A stretch of DNA of 64,000 nucleotides from Anaerococcus senegalensis JC48. GTDB taxonomy: Bacteria; Bacillota; Clostridia; Tissierellales; Peptoniphilaceae. The stretch is taken from NCBI RefSeq assembly GCF_000321005.1, contig NZ_HE578907.1, positions 548,110 to 612,109 of the forward strand. The letters run 5' to 3'. The translations under genes were made by a program, and so were the position numbers. The notes beneath the pieces are model-generated. The model was given only the letters and a program-made list of their open reading frames with translations, had not been told where the DNA came from and made no database searches. Of this stretch, positions 34,584 through 43,654 are shown in pieces (within the stretch, counting starts at the first letter, position 1; the number at the start of each line of letters is the position of its first letter).

Positions 34584-35999
34584 CTAGATTAATCCTTCTA
34601 ACATTAATTTATACTCTTCCAATAATCTATGAATTTGAGAATCGCTAAATAATTCGACTACATAGTCAAACGAGATAGCTAAACAACCATCTATTTCTCT
34701 TATGTGATGATCTAAAATTACTTGAGGAGTTTGACTTATGCAATAAACTTCAGCGAATCCTTTATAAATTGATTGATAATCTACTCCTAGCATACTTGTC
34801 ACAACCACAGGATAGTATTCTACTCCATTTTTCAGTTTCCTTATTATATTAATGCCATCATATAGTCTATAATTCAAAGCTTGAATAACTTGCTCTTGAA
34901 TATTTTTTGAAGATTTTATTATATCTTTTTCTTTCGAATCATATTCTATTAAAGCAATATTGCTAAATTCACCTATTAAATTTAATGCTTTTTTATTGTT
35001 TATGTTTTTCCCAAACATCGTTAAATTTACCGCTATATCTTTGTTAGAACTGTATTTTGATAATACACACATGTAAACACCAATTATTAGATTTGAAAAA
35101 CTGACAGAGTTATGCATTGCGATACTTTTGAATTTTTTTGTTGTCTCCTTGTCAAAAACATAACTGACTGTTTTGAAAGTCATACTTTTAACAGTGCTTA
35201 TATCTTGTTTAGTTTTTAACTCAGGTGGTTTAAACAAGTTCTCAGATTTAACAGTCCAATATCTATCAGCTTCTTCTATTAAGTTTTTATTAGCTATTAA
35301 ATGTTTATTAAAATCTCTTAAATAATCTGTATAATTATAATCTTGGACTTCTATATTTTCTCCTGAATATTTTTTAAATAACATCTTGGTTAAAATATCT
35401 ATACTCCATGCATCAAGTATAGAGCAATCATATATCATATGAAGTATGTCTTTGTCTTCAAAAGATTTTCCTACACAAACGTCAAACATAGGCCATGTTC
35501 CATAATTATAAGTTTTGTGAGACATCTCTTCCCTATACTTTATCCTCTGTTCATAGGTTTCTAATTTATAGGACTTAATATTATAGTTAGGTATGTTTTC
35601 AGAGATAATACCTTTTCCTTCCCTAAAAATAACCATCCTAAGAGCTTCGTTTTGGTTGATAATCCAATTAAGTGATTCCTCTAATTTTTTAACATCTATA
35701 TTTTCTTTTTCAAATTCTTGATAATACGTTGCATTTACTGTGTTTAGTGCTATTTCCTTTTCTTTTCCCATAAGATACGCTTTTTGCATATATGTTAGAT
35801 CAAAAAACCTTTTTTGATACTTTCTGTAAAAATTTAATATGGGTTCTTTTACTTCCTTTATTTCTTTTATAACACTCGGTTCTAATGCTTTTCTCGTTTT
35901 AGAATATAACTTATCTTCACTGTAAACAAGTTGTATGCCATTTTTATTCAATTCAAATAAGTACTCTAAAATATCAGCATCATTTTTTAAAACATTCAT
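34584..35999 (-). CDS. NRPS: docking domain + stand-alone heterocyclization (Cy) domain
   Basis: A 471-residue protein with a TubC-like N-terminus (1-60) followed by one Cy domain. The opening motif is LTYMQKAYLMGK and the core motif is DCSILDAWS, which fits D-x4-D-x2-S. Later motifs include GEFSNIALIEYD and SQTPQVILDHH. Such domains form the peptide bond with cysteine and then close and dehydrate it to a thiazoline. It lacks A and PCP domains; its carrier is presumably the next protein (33130). AAGGAG is formed by the last codons of the reductase gene, with which it is nearly contiguous. Splitting of the middle module over two genes is unusual compared with HMWP1. Confidence 0.87.
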   Translation of the reverse strand: MNVLKNDADILEYLFELNKNGIQLVYSEDKLYSKTRKALEPSVIKEIKEVKEPILNFYRKYQKRFFDLTYMQKAYLMGKEKEIALNTVNATYYQEFEKENIDVKKLEESLNWIINQNEALRMVIFREGKGIISENIPNYNIKSYKLETYEQRIKYREEMSHKTYNYGTWPMFDVCVGKSFEDKDILHMIYDCSILDAWSIDILTKMLFKKYSGENIEVQDYNYTDYLRDFNKHLIANKNLIEEADRYWTVKSENLFKPPELKTKQDISTVKSMTFKTVSYVFDKETTKKFKSIAMHNSVSFSNLIIGVYMCVLSKYSSNKDIAVNLTMFGKNINNKKALNLIGEFSNIALIEYDSKEKDIIKSSKNIQEQVIQALNYRLYDGINIIRKLKNGVEYYPVVVTSMLGVDYQSIYKGFAEVYCISQTPQVILDHHIREIDGCLAISFDYVVELFSDSQIHRLLEEYKLMLEGLI

Positions 36000-36001
36000 G
36001 C

Positions 36002-37048
36002 CTATCCATCTCCTTGCTCTTTTAATAAATCAATTATATTAAAATGTTTTAACTCATAATTGATACTTTTAGGGAATCCAGATATTTTTGTACATTCTGA
36101 CCATTTATCTGAAACCAAAAAATCTTTTTGTGCATTAATTGAGTTGTCTTTGCTGTTAATACAATCTATAAAAGAAATAATATCTTCTGCTATAGCAATA
36201 GGATAATTTATATTCATAAGTTCAGAGTAATCTATTTCTTTTTCATCACATACCACATAGCAAACATCGGAGTTTTTAGAGTCATCAAGAGTATCGTTGA
36301 AATTTAGAATATTCATTCTTGATCTCCATATTACAGATCCAAAAGTATCATTTAGTTCCAGCCTCCCACTTTCATAAAAGAAAATAACTCTATGAAGAAT
36401 ATGCATGTTATCATTTGGATGCTTATCATCGACCTCATTATGAATTTGAATGTGTACTGTAGTATTATTGATTTTACCAATAATATTAGCAAAGGGATAT
36501 TTATTTGCTTCGCCTTTATTTGAAATCTGAAAATCCCCAAAATCATTCACAGCCTTAGCTAAAATGGATATTAATGAATACAATCCTTGACTTGATGTTA
36601 ATACGCTAATATGCTCAATATTTTCTAAGTTATTTAATAGATTAGCTGTTTTTATAAATGTTTTTACTGAATCTAATCTACTATATAAATCCCCTATCTT
36701 ATATTTCACTCCATTTTGTAGCGATAATTTATAACACTCAATTATTTCTCCACTACTTAAAGGATGTTCTTGAATTACATTGATTTTTTTATTTAAAAGT
36801 GATTTTGCAATCTCAGTACCATGACCGCCTAGTATCGATGATTTTATTGCAACAATTCCAATACTTATATCATCAGGTATCTGATCTACTTTAGTGAAAA
36901 TTTTAATATTTTCTTTGATTGCTAACTGCTTTGAACGGTTACTGCCAGTAGATAAAATTCCGATTAATTCAATATTTGGTATATGTTTAATCGCTTCTAC
37001 ATACATTGACCCAAATGTACTTCCGCATATCACTACTTTATAATTCAT
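36002..37048 (-). CDS. thiazolinyl imide reductase (YbtU/Irp3/PchG family)
   Basis: NADPH-dependent reductase of 348 residues that turns one enzyme-bound thiazoline into a thiazolidine during siderophore assembly. The N-terminal Rossmann fold reads VVICGSTFGSMYVEAI. The family-typical stretch ILGGHGTEIAKSLLNKK, then INVIQEHPLSSGE, holds the usual G-G-x-G and QEHP motifs. AGGGGG precedes the ATG. It sits between the Cys-activating NRPS and the stand-alone Cy protein, exactly where such a reductase is expected in yersiniabactin-like operons. Confidence 0.9.
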   Translation of the reverse strand: MNYKVVICGSTFGSMYVEAIKHIPNIELIGILSTGSNRSKQLAIKENIKIFTKVDQIPDDISIGIVAIKSSILGGHGTEIAKSLLNKKINVIQEHPLSSGEIIECYKLSLQNGVKYKIGDLYSRLDSVKTFIKTANLLNNLENIEHISVLTSSQGLYSLISILAKAVNDFGDFQISNKGEANKYPFANIIGKINNTTVHIQIHNEVDDKHPNDNMHILHRVIFFYESGRLELNDTFGSVIWRSRMNILNFNDTLDDSKNSDVCYVVCDEKEIDYSELMNINYPIAIAEDIISFIDCINSKDNSINAQKDFLVSDKWSECTKISGFPKSINYELKHFNIIDLLKEQGDG

Positions 37049-37069
37049 GATGTTCCCCCTATTTAATAT

Positions 37070-40000
37070 TTAATCATCATCCTTTTCTTTGCTATTTCTT
37101 CGTTTAATTACTTTTGCTAATGATTCTATCGTTGGATAATCAAATATATCTTTTACAGAAATTTCCACACTAAGTTCATTTTCTATTCTTGCTATGAGAT
37201 TAATTGCAGATAAGGAATCTCCGCCTACTACAAAGTAATTATCATCTGTTTTAATTGAATGTAAATCTAAAACATCTTCCCATATTTCTTTAAGCAGTTT
37301 TTCAATATTTAAAATCTGACCCTTAGATTCTTTTTCTATCTTTTTGTGATTATTCTTTATTGAATATAAATAATTTTCAACTAACTTTTTCTTATCTACT
37401 TTGTTATTTTTGCTTACCGGAAAACTAGATAATTCTATAAAGGTATTGGGAATCATGTATGCCGGTATTTTTGATTTTAAATATGTTGAAATTTCATCAA
37501 TATTTATCTGTTGTTTTCTTATTATAAAAGCCACTATCATATTTGGATTTCTAACGTTTAAAACAACAACATTCTCTATGCCTTTGTATGACTGTATAGC
37601 CTTTTCTATTTCCCCTAGCTCTATTCTATGTCCTTTAACTTTAACTTGAGTGTCTTTTCTGCCGAGAAATTCTATAGTACCATCATTCCATATTCTTCCG
37701 TTATCACCTGTTCTATACCACCTTATATCATCTTCTACAATGAATTTTTTATCAGTTAACTCAGTATCTCCTCTGTACCCTTTAGCGACACCTACTCCTC
37801 CAATTAATAACTCACCTTTGCAATAATTAGGACAAGTTCTACCAAAGTCATCTACCACCTTATATACTTGATTCTCTAGAGGTTTCCCATACGGTATCGA
37901 AGCCCAATTGTTTGGAATTTCTTTAGGTACATTTAGATAGTTTGACCATATAGATGCCTCCGTAGCCCCACCCATGGCCACAACAACAGAGTTATTACTC
38001 ATATTATAAAATCTTCCTGGTAGATTTAAAGCAATCCAATCTCCTGATAGCATAACAACTCTAAAAGGTAATTTCCTCTTTTTACCTTCAGCCATTGTAA
38101 CTAACATATCAAACAGTATCGGAACTGAGTCCCAAACAGTAACGTTATATCTATCAATTAATTTAAGCCAATCATCTGGAATTCTGTAATTGTCTTCACT
38201 TGTGGTAATAAATGTACCACCAGCATGTAAAAGTCCAAATATATCAAACACAGAAAGGTCAAAATCTATAGAAGACACCATTAAGACAGTATCATTAGTA
38301 TTAATGTTATATTTCTTATTCAGGTCTATGCAGGTGTTGATAGCACTAGTGTGCATTATTTCAACGCCTTTTGGCACTCCTGTTGTCCCTGATGTCATAA
38401 TAATGTATGCACTGTCATATGGACTAACTTGAACAGGCATTTCTAATTTCTTATCGCTATTCATTCCTTTATCTAAATCAATAATCTTAACTTCTTCGTT
38501 ATCCAAAGAACAACTAATTATTGTTTCTTCATCACTTATTATGTGATTTATACCAATTTGATTATATATTTTACTTCTTCTTTCATTAGGCTGTGTAATT
38601 CCTATAGGTACATATGCTGCACCGCTAAATAAAATTCCAAAGATAGCAAAAATTTGTCTACTTCCTCTTGGAAGTGTTATTCCTATATAATCACCCTTTT
38701 TTATGCCCTCTGATTGTAAATAAAAAGCAATTTTTAAAGCATTATCATAAAGTTCCCCATAGCTTATCTCTTCACCTGTAGAAGAGTCTATAATTGCCAC
38801 TTTATTTGGATTTGATTTAACATTTTTAATAAATCCATCGTAAATTCTTTCATCTGGATATTTCAGTGGAATAATAGCTTCAATTTCCTGCCTTCTAATT
38901 TCCTTTTGTCTTTGAGATAAAACATCTGTTTTCTTTCCCCAATTTTCTTTTTTAGTTAAGGAAATAAGGAGTTCATAAAAAGCATCAAACATATCATTTA
39001 ATAATTCTTCTGGGTAAAGTTCTTCCACAGCATCCCAACATAAAATTAACTTTTCATCTGTTACATAAGTCTGAAAATCCAACCAAACACCTGGTGTTTG
39101 AGAAATCATATATGAAATTCCCCCAAGTGCTTCTCTTGACTTTTGCGTTTCTAAAGGATAATCAATATTACAAGCAAACACAATAGGAGCCACGTTATTA
39201 TTGTTACCTATTTCTTTATACATATCTCTTTGAACTTGGACGCCAGAATATGAGCTATGGGCAACATTCTCTAAAAATACTTCACTAACCCTCTCTATAG
39301 TTTGTATCAATGTTTCCCCTAGTCTTCTCTCATAATCTACCAATAATAAATTAGTAAAATCTGCAATCATATTACTTAAATTACTGTTTTCAGTATCCCT
39401 ATTAAATAAAGGCATATTTATTAAAAACTTTTCTTGATTAGTCCATCGTTCTATTACAAGACCATAGCAGGCCAATAAAACCATTGATGGTGTTACTTTA
39501 TGCAAAGAGGCTAGTCTTTTTATTTCACTCCAACTTTCTTCATCTACCACTTTCTTTCTTCTAATAAACTTAGTTTCTTTAACCATTTCAGGCCTAATTT
39601 TTAGTGGTAAATTAGGTGTTTCCATAGGAAAGTCATTTTCAATTTTTGTCTTCCAAAAGTCCTTATCCTCTTCTAATTGTAATTGATTGTCTTTATTATC
39701 TCCAATATAATCTTTGAAGGTATAGTCTATAGAATGTTTTTCACCTTCTCCTACATAATTTCTTGTTAATTCTTTAATCATAATGCTTAGACTCATAACA
39801 TCTGCAACCAACAAATCAATATCTAAAAAGATTTTTGTCTTTCCCTCAGGTAATAAAGCAATTCCAAGACCTGCTACTTCACCTTCTTCGACCTTTAATT
39901 TCCTATGAGATATTTTTTCTCTAATTTCATTTAAAGAATCCTTAATTTCTTTATTATCTAGATTCTCTAAGTTGTATACACTAATTTCGTCTGTGTAAGG

Positions 40001-40510
40001 AGACTCCATGATTTCCTGAGTGCCATCACTGTTAAATTTTGCTCTCAACATTGGATGATCTTTTTGTAATTTTATCCACGCTTCATTTAATTTTTTAACA
40101 TTTATATCTTTACCATCAATTTCTAGATAGGCATGACACCCTACGCCTCCCAAAACCTGATCATCTTCTCTACCAACCCAGTAAGCATATTGCACATCTG
40201 TTAACGGAAATTTAATACCAACATATTCTTTGTTCTTAACTATTTCTGCTTCTTTTGATATAAATTTATCGTTAATTTTTGCACTCTTAATTAACATTTC
40301 CCATTCATTAAAAGTTGGTTTTTCCATTAATTTAGAGAATGATATCCTAATACCTGATTTTCTTAACTTATTAGATATTTTCATTATCATAATAGAACTT
40401 AATCCTCTTTCTATAAGATTATCGCCCTTCTCAAAATCATCGTTAATTTCCATGCGAATATGTTCTTTAATGGACTGTATCACTTTGTTTTTTATATCAT
40501 TTATCTCCAT
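37070..40510 (-). CDS. NRPS: ArCP-Cy-A(Cys)-PCP (HMWP2 N-terminal/PchE-like)
   Basis: A 1146-residue synthetase. An aryl carrier domain comes first (RGLSSIMIMK, Ser near 39), then a Cy domain (about 95-510, core DLLVADVMS), a full adenylation domain (about 545-1040: MTSGTTGVPKGV, FDLSVFDIFG, GGATEASIWSN, YRTGDNGR) and a carrier domain with VVGGDSLSA (Ser1099). The GGATEASIWSN and FDLSVFDIFG motifs are those of cysteine-activating domains in HMWP2 and PchE. No methyltransferase or epimerase is inserted in the A domain. It is the only functional-looking A domain in the cluster besides the stand-alone ligase, so it must supply all cysteines. AGGAGG precedes the ATG. Confidence 0.93.
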   Translation of the reverse strand: MEINDIKNKVIQSIKEHIRMEINDDFEKGDNLIERGLSSIMIMKISNKLRKSGIRISFSKLMEKPTFNEWEMLIKSAKINDKFISKEAEIVKNKEYVGIKFPLTDVQYAYWVGREDDQVLGGVGCHAYLEIDGKDINVKKLNEAWIKLQKDHPMLRAKFNSDGTQEIMESPYTDEISVYNLENLDNKEIKDSLNEIREKISHRKLKVEEGEVAGLGIALLPEGKTKIFLDIDLLVADVMSLSIMIKELTRNYVGEGEKHSIDYTFKDYIGDNKDNQLQLEEDKDFWKTKIENDFPMETPNLPLKIRPEMVKETKFIRRKKVVDEESWSEIKRLASLHKVTPSMVLLACYGLVIERWTNQEKFLINMPLFNRDTENSNLSNMIADFTNLLLVDYERRLGETLIQTIERVSEVFLENVAHSSYSGVQVQRDMYKEIGNNNNVAPIVFACNIDYPLETQKSREALGGISYMISQTPGVWLDFQTYVTDEKLILCWDAVEELYPEELLNDMFDAFYELLISLTKKENWGKKTDVLSQRQKEIRRQEIEAIIPLKYPDERIYDGFIKNVKSNPNKVAIIDSSTGEEISYGELYDNALKIAFYLQSEGIKKGDYIGITLPRGSRQIFAIFGILFSGAAYVPIGITQPNERRSKIYNQIGINHIISDEETIISCSLDNEEVKIIDLDKGMNSDKKLEMPVQVSPYDSAYIIMTSGTTGVPKGVEIMHTSAINTCIDLNKKYNINTNDTVLMVSSIDFDLSVFDIFGLLHAGGTFITTSEDNYRIPDDWLKLIDRYNVTVWDSVPILFDMLVTMAEGKKRKLPFRVVMLSGDWIALNLPGRFYNMSNNSVVVAMGGATEASIWSNYLNVPKEIPNNWASIPYGKPLENQVYKVVDDFGRTCPNYCKGELLIGGVGVAKGYRGDTELTDKKFIVEDDIRWYRTGDNGRIWNDGTIEFLGRKDTQVKVKGHRIELGEIEKAIQSYKGIENVVVLNVRNPNMIVAFIIRKQQINIDEISTYLKSKIPAYMIPNTFIELSSFPVSKNNKVDKKKLVENYLYSIKNNHKKIEKESKGQILNIEKLLKEIWEDVLDLHSIKTDDNYFVVGGDSLSAINLIARIENELSVEISVKDIFDYPTIESLAKVIKRRNSKEKDDD

Positions 40511-40522
40511 TGCTAATTCCTC

Positions 40523-42109
40523 CTATAAGGCAGATTTTCTAAGTGTTTCTTTACTTATCTTACCAACGCTTGTCAATGGCCAAGCATCAACCTTTTTAAC
40601 TAAATCTGGTAATTTGAAATGGGCTACTCCATGCTCTTTTAGAAATGTTCTGATTTCATTTAGAGTAATCTCGTTATCTCCTGAAAGGACAAAAACTCCT
40701 ATTTTTTCTCCTAAAATTTGATCTGGAATTCCTACAACTTGTACTTCTACAATTTTATCGTGAGTTAATAGAATTTCTTCTAGCTCTGTAGGGGTTATTT
40801 TTTCTCCAGCTCTATTGATCATTTCTTTTAGCCTTCCTACAATTTGAAAATTACCATCTTTAAGCTTTCTAGCTTTATCACCTGTTTTGAAGTAACAATC
40901 TTCAGTTATACAGTTCTTATTAATTTCATCTAAATTATAATAACCATAAATTGTATATGGGCCTCTAACTATAAGTTCTCCATACTCCTCTACAGGTAAT
41001 TCTTTCCCTTCTTCATCAACAATCAATACCTCATCATATTCACTTATTGGTTTACCTTGTGTATTGTATATAGTTTCACTATCATCATCTAAACTTGTAG
41101 TTGATATTAAACCTTCAGCAATTCCAAAAATTTGCTGAAGCTTACAAGAAAAACCTCTCTCGATTTTCTTGGCTGTAATTTGGTCTAAAACAGAACCACC
41201 AATCTGAATCAATTTTAAAGAGGATATATCATATTCATCCATTTCTAAAAACTCTATACACATATTAGCCATGGCAGGAACTAATCCAGTAATTGTAACT
41301 CTCTCTTCTTCAATTAACGGTATTATCTCATCAGGGCTTGTAGTAGGGCAAATCACTATTTTCCCTCCATAAAACAATGTTCCCATTATTCCAGGGCATC
41401 CTAAAGGAAAGTTATGAGACATCGGTAAAGCAGCTAAATATACACTTTCTTCAGTTAACCCACACCTTCGTCCCGAATACTCTGCTACATATAAGTAATC
41501 ACAGTGTCTCCTTGGGATTAATTTCGGTATTCCTGTTGTTCCTCCAGATAACAATAGTAAACCTATGTCTTTATAATCAACATTCACATTTTCTTCAATA
41601 GGCGTATTTGCTTTGATTTCTGTTAGAGATCTGAACTCTTCATTATCTCCCTGAATAAAAACTTTTATATCTGTTCTATTTTCTTTAATAACTTCTCTAA
41701 TCATTTCCGTATAAGAAAATCCTAAATACCTATCTTGTGCGATATATGCCTTTGCTTCTGATAATTCAATTATTCCACTAATCTCCGTCTTTCTATGAGC
41801 TGGTAAAGACATAATTGGAATTACTCCTATTTTAAAAAGAGCAAAAGCCACAAAAATCAATTCAGCACTGTTTGGTAGTTGTAATACAACTTTATCACCC
41901 TTTTTAAAGCCTTCTTTTAAAAATCCCTTTGCATATCTATTAGAGATACTTTCAATCTCTTTATAAGAATACTCGTTTCCATTTTCATTGATGGCTATTT
42001 TTTCACTATATTTATTGGAAACTTTAGTTAAAAAATCACCTAGAGATAAATGATTCCAAACCTCTTTGTCATAGAAGTCTTCTAATTTTTCTTTAATTTT
42101 TATATTCAT
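40523..42109 (-). CDS. salicyl-AMP ligase (YbtE/PchD/MbtA-like stand-alone adenylation enzyme)
   Basis: About 528 residues. It activates an aryl acid with ATP and loads it on the ArCP of the next protein. Motifs are LLLSGGTTGIPKLIPR, QQIFGIAEGL, YFKTGDKAR and the C-terminal lysine in TSVGKISKETL. The binding-pocket motif reads HNFPLGCPG. In DhbE the matching position after HN is Ser240, and, as I recall, salicylate-specific ligases have cysteine there, so salicylate is favoured over 2,3-dihydroxybenzoate. This agrees with the salicylate synthase at 49718. The ATG at 42109 follows CGGAGG and overlaps the stop of the phosphopantetheinyl transferase (ATGA). Confidence 0.92.
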   Translation of the reverse strand: MNIKIKEKLEDFYDKEVWNHLSLGDFLTKVSNKYSEKIAINENGNEYSYKEIESISNRYAKGFLKEGFKKGDKVVLQLPNSAELIFVAFALFKIGVIPIMSLPAHRKTEISGIIELSEAKAYIAQDRYLGFSYTEMIREVIKENRTDIKVFIQGDNEEFRSLTEIKANTPIEENVNVDYKDIGLLLLSGGTTGIPKLIPRRHCDYLYVAEYSGRRCGLTEESVYLAALPMSHNFPLGCPGIMGTLFYGGKIVICPTTSPDEIIPLIEEERVTITGLVPAMANMCIEFLEMDEYDISSLKLIQIGGSVLDQITAKKIERGFSCKLQQIFGIAEGLISTTSLDDDSETIYNTQGKPISEYDEVLIVDEEGKELPVEEYGELIVRGPYTIYGYYNLDEINKNCITEDCYFKTGDKARKLKDGNFQIVGRLKEMINRAGEKITPTELEEILLTHDKIVEVQVVGIPDQILGEKIGVFVLSGDNEITLNEIRTFLKEHGVAHFKLPDLVKKVDAWPLTSVGKISKETLRKSAL

Positions 42110-42792
42110 TTTTCCTCCGTTGTGCAAATTGCCCCTATATACCCTGAATTATCTCTAATCATTCTAAGTTGTTTATTGTAGCCTTTACTATCTCTTAACT
42201 CAGCCCAATTCTTGCTAATATTTATAACTTCTATCTCCTTAGTATCTCTGATTAGACCAATACCATCACATTTTAAGTAAGCTTCCTTAATCGTCCATAA
42301 TTCATAAAATTTGCAGAAATCCTTATCTATATATTCAATTTCTGAATCTGTAAAACAATTATTTACTATATCTTTGTACTCAAATCTCTTATTTATCCAT
42401 TCTATATCTACGCCTATTTCTTCTTGAGAGAATCCAACTATTACAAGACCATCTGTATGGGAAATGTTGAACTTTATTCCTTTATTGTTTTTAACAAATG
42501 GTTTTTTGTACTTTCCATTTAATACCTCTATTTTTTCAACATCTTTTCTTAATATAAAGGAAAAAACTTTATTTACTACGCTTCGAGATACAATATAATT
42601 TATCCTTGCTACCTCTGATTTAAATCCTTGAGCATGTTTAATTTCTTCCTTTTTTAAAAATTTTTCTGTATAATATTTATCCTTAAATTCAGATGTGTTA
42701 ATTGTTAATAAAGCTACTTCATTATCAAAAAACCTATCAACAATACAGTCGATTTCATCAAATTTAAACACTTGTAAAATTTTTGTATCCAT
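42106..42792 (-). CDS. Sfp-type 4'-phosphopantetheinyl transferase
   Basis: A 228-residue enzyme that attaches phosphopantetheine from CoA to the carrier domains of this cluster. It has FNISHTDGL, the magnesium-binding IGVDIEWI and the signature WTIKEAYLK, all at usual positions (about 105-170). It starts one base after the thioesterase stop with only a weak ribosome binding site, so it is probably translated by coupling. Having its own activating enzyme makes the cluster less dependent on the host. Confidence 0.92.
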   Translation of the reverse strand: MDTKILQVFKFDEIDCIVDRFFDNEVALLTINTSEFKDKYYTEKFLKKEEIKHAQGFKSEVARINYIVSRSVVNKVFSFILRKDVEKIEVLNGKYKKPFVKNNKGIKFNISHTDGLVIVGFSQEEIGVDIEWINKRFEYKDIVNNCFTDSEIEYIDKDFCKFYELWTIKEAYLKCDGIGLIRDTKEIEVINISKNWAELRDSKGYNKQLRMIRDNSGYIGAICTTEEK

Positions 42793-42793
42793 T

Positions 42794-43534
42794 CTAATCG
42801 TTGATATATTTTCTCAATTCTTTAATTACATCTTCTTCAGAAGTGTTTATAAACATATGTTCTCCTTCGATGTACTCATATGTGAAATTCTTTGTCGTAT
42901 ATTCACTCCACTTAGTCATTTCTTCTAAACTCATTTCCTTATCAATTGTTCCCATCAAGCCTAGTATATCACTATCAACTTTTTTATATTCTTCATCTTG
43001 ATAGTCCTCATCTATGATAAAATCTGCTCTTAAAGTAGGTAAAAAGATACCAATTAAATCCTTGTTAGCTAATATTTCATCAGGAGTTCCACCATATCTT
43101 CTCAATCCTTCTATAAATCCATCATCATCTAAATGGTAGATAGGATTTGGCTCTTTATAGCATGGCGCCCTCCCCGCTGAAATAATTAAGCCTTCAGGGT
43201 TTGGAAGCCCACTCTCTTTTATTTTCAATGCTAATTCATAAACTATCTTAGTCCCCATGCTGTGTCCAAATAAATAATATGGTGATGTAAAGTCAAAAAC
43301 TGTTTTCATAGCTTTAAATAGTTCTTCAACTAATTCTCTGATATCCTTAATAGCTTTTTCAGAAAACCTATTTTCTCTACCTGGATATTGAGCAAAATAC
43401 ACACCGCTATTTTTAAAATGTCTTCCCCAATTTTTAAAAGAAGAAGCTCCTCCTCCAGCATAGGGAAATATAAAAATGGTATTCCTACTCTCTTGTATTC
43501 CTATTTCATTGCCATGTACAAACCACTTACTCAA
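42794..43534 (-). CDS. type II thioesterase (YbtT/GrsT-like)
   Basis: A 246-residue alpha/beta hydrolase that removes wrongly loaded groups from the carrier domains. It shows IFPYAGGGASSFKNW, the nucleophile elbow GHSMGTK and the late histidine in EGEHMF. It is the first gene of the biosynthetic operon, with a TTG start eight bases after AGGAGGT. The promoter and metal-box operator lie directly upstream at 43573-43620. Confidence 0.9.
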   Translation of the reverse strand: MSKWFVHGNEIGIQESRNTIFIFPYAGGGASSFKNWGRHFKNSGVYFAQYPGRENRFSEKAIKDIRELVEELFKAMKTVFDFTSPYYLFGHSMGTKIVYELALKIKESGLPNPEGLIISAGRAPCYKEPNPIYHLDDDGFIEGLRRYGGTPDEILANKDLIGIFLPTLRADFIIDEDYQDEEYKKVDSDILGLMGTIDKEMSLEEMTKWSEYTTKNFTYEYIEGEHMFINTSEEDVIKELRKYIND

Positions 43535-43572
43535 ATTATTACCTCCTGAAAAATATTAAATATTAGCATTTG

Positions 43573-43620
43573 TTAGTTTAAGCTAACTTAATAATAGCAT
43601 ATATTGATAGCATTTTTCAA
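43573..43620 (-). promoter_or_regulatory. promoter and DtxR-type operator of the NRPS/ECF operon
   Basis: On the minus strand TTGAAA (43615-43620), an 18-bp spacer and TATTAT (43591-43596) form a good promoter. Immediately downstream lies GTTAG-N6-CTAAC, embedded in a 19-bp stretch (43573-43591) that agrees at 15 of 19 positions with the DtxR consensus TTAGGTTAGCCTAACCTAA as I recall it. The same repeat with the same spacing stands downstream of the -10 box at 51094-51117. Repression by the DtxR-family protein at 51275 is inferred. Confidence 0.75.
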
Positions 43621-43654
43621 TATCTATTGATATTTTTTATAAAAATATATTTTA

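Noticed and set aside
36352-36546. Short leftward frame within the imide reductase gene
   Set aside because: It overlaps a strongly supported family member in another frame and has no start signal.
43535-43572. Riboswitch upstream of the NRPS operon
   Set aside because: The leader is too short between the predicted start site and the thioesterase gene, and no structured element is visible.
43621-43654. Terminator between aroF and the NRPS promoter
   Set aside because: AATATC/GATATT pairing is weak and no T-tract follows on the minus strand.
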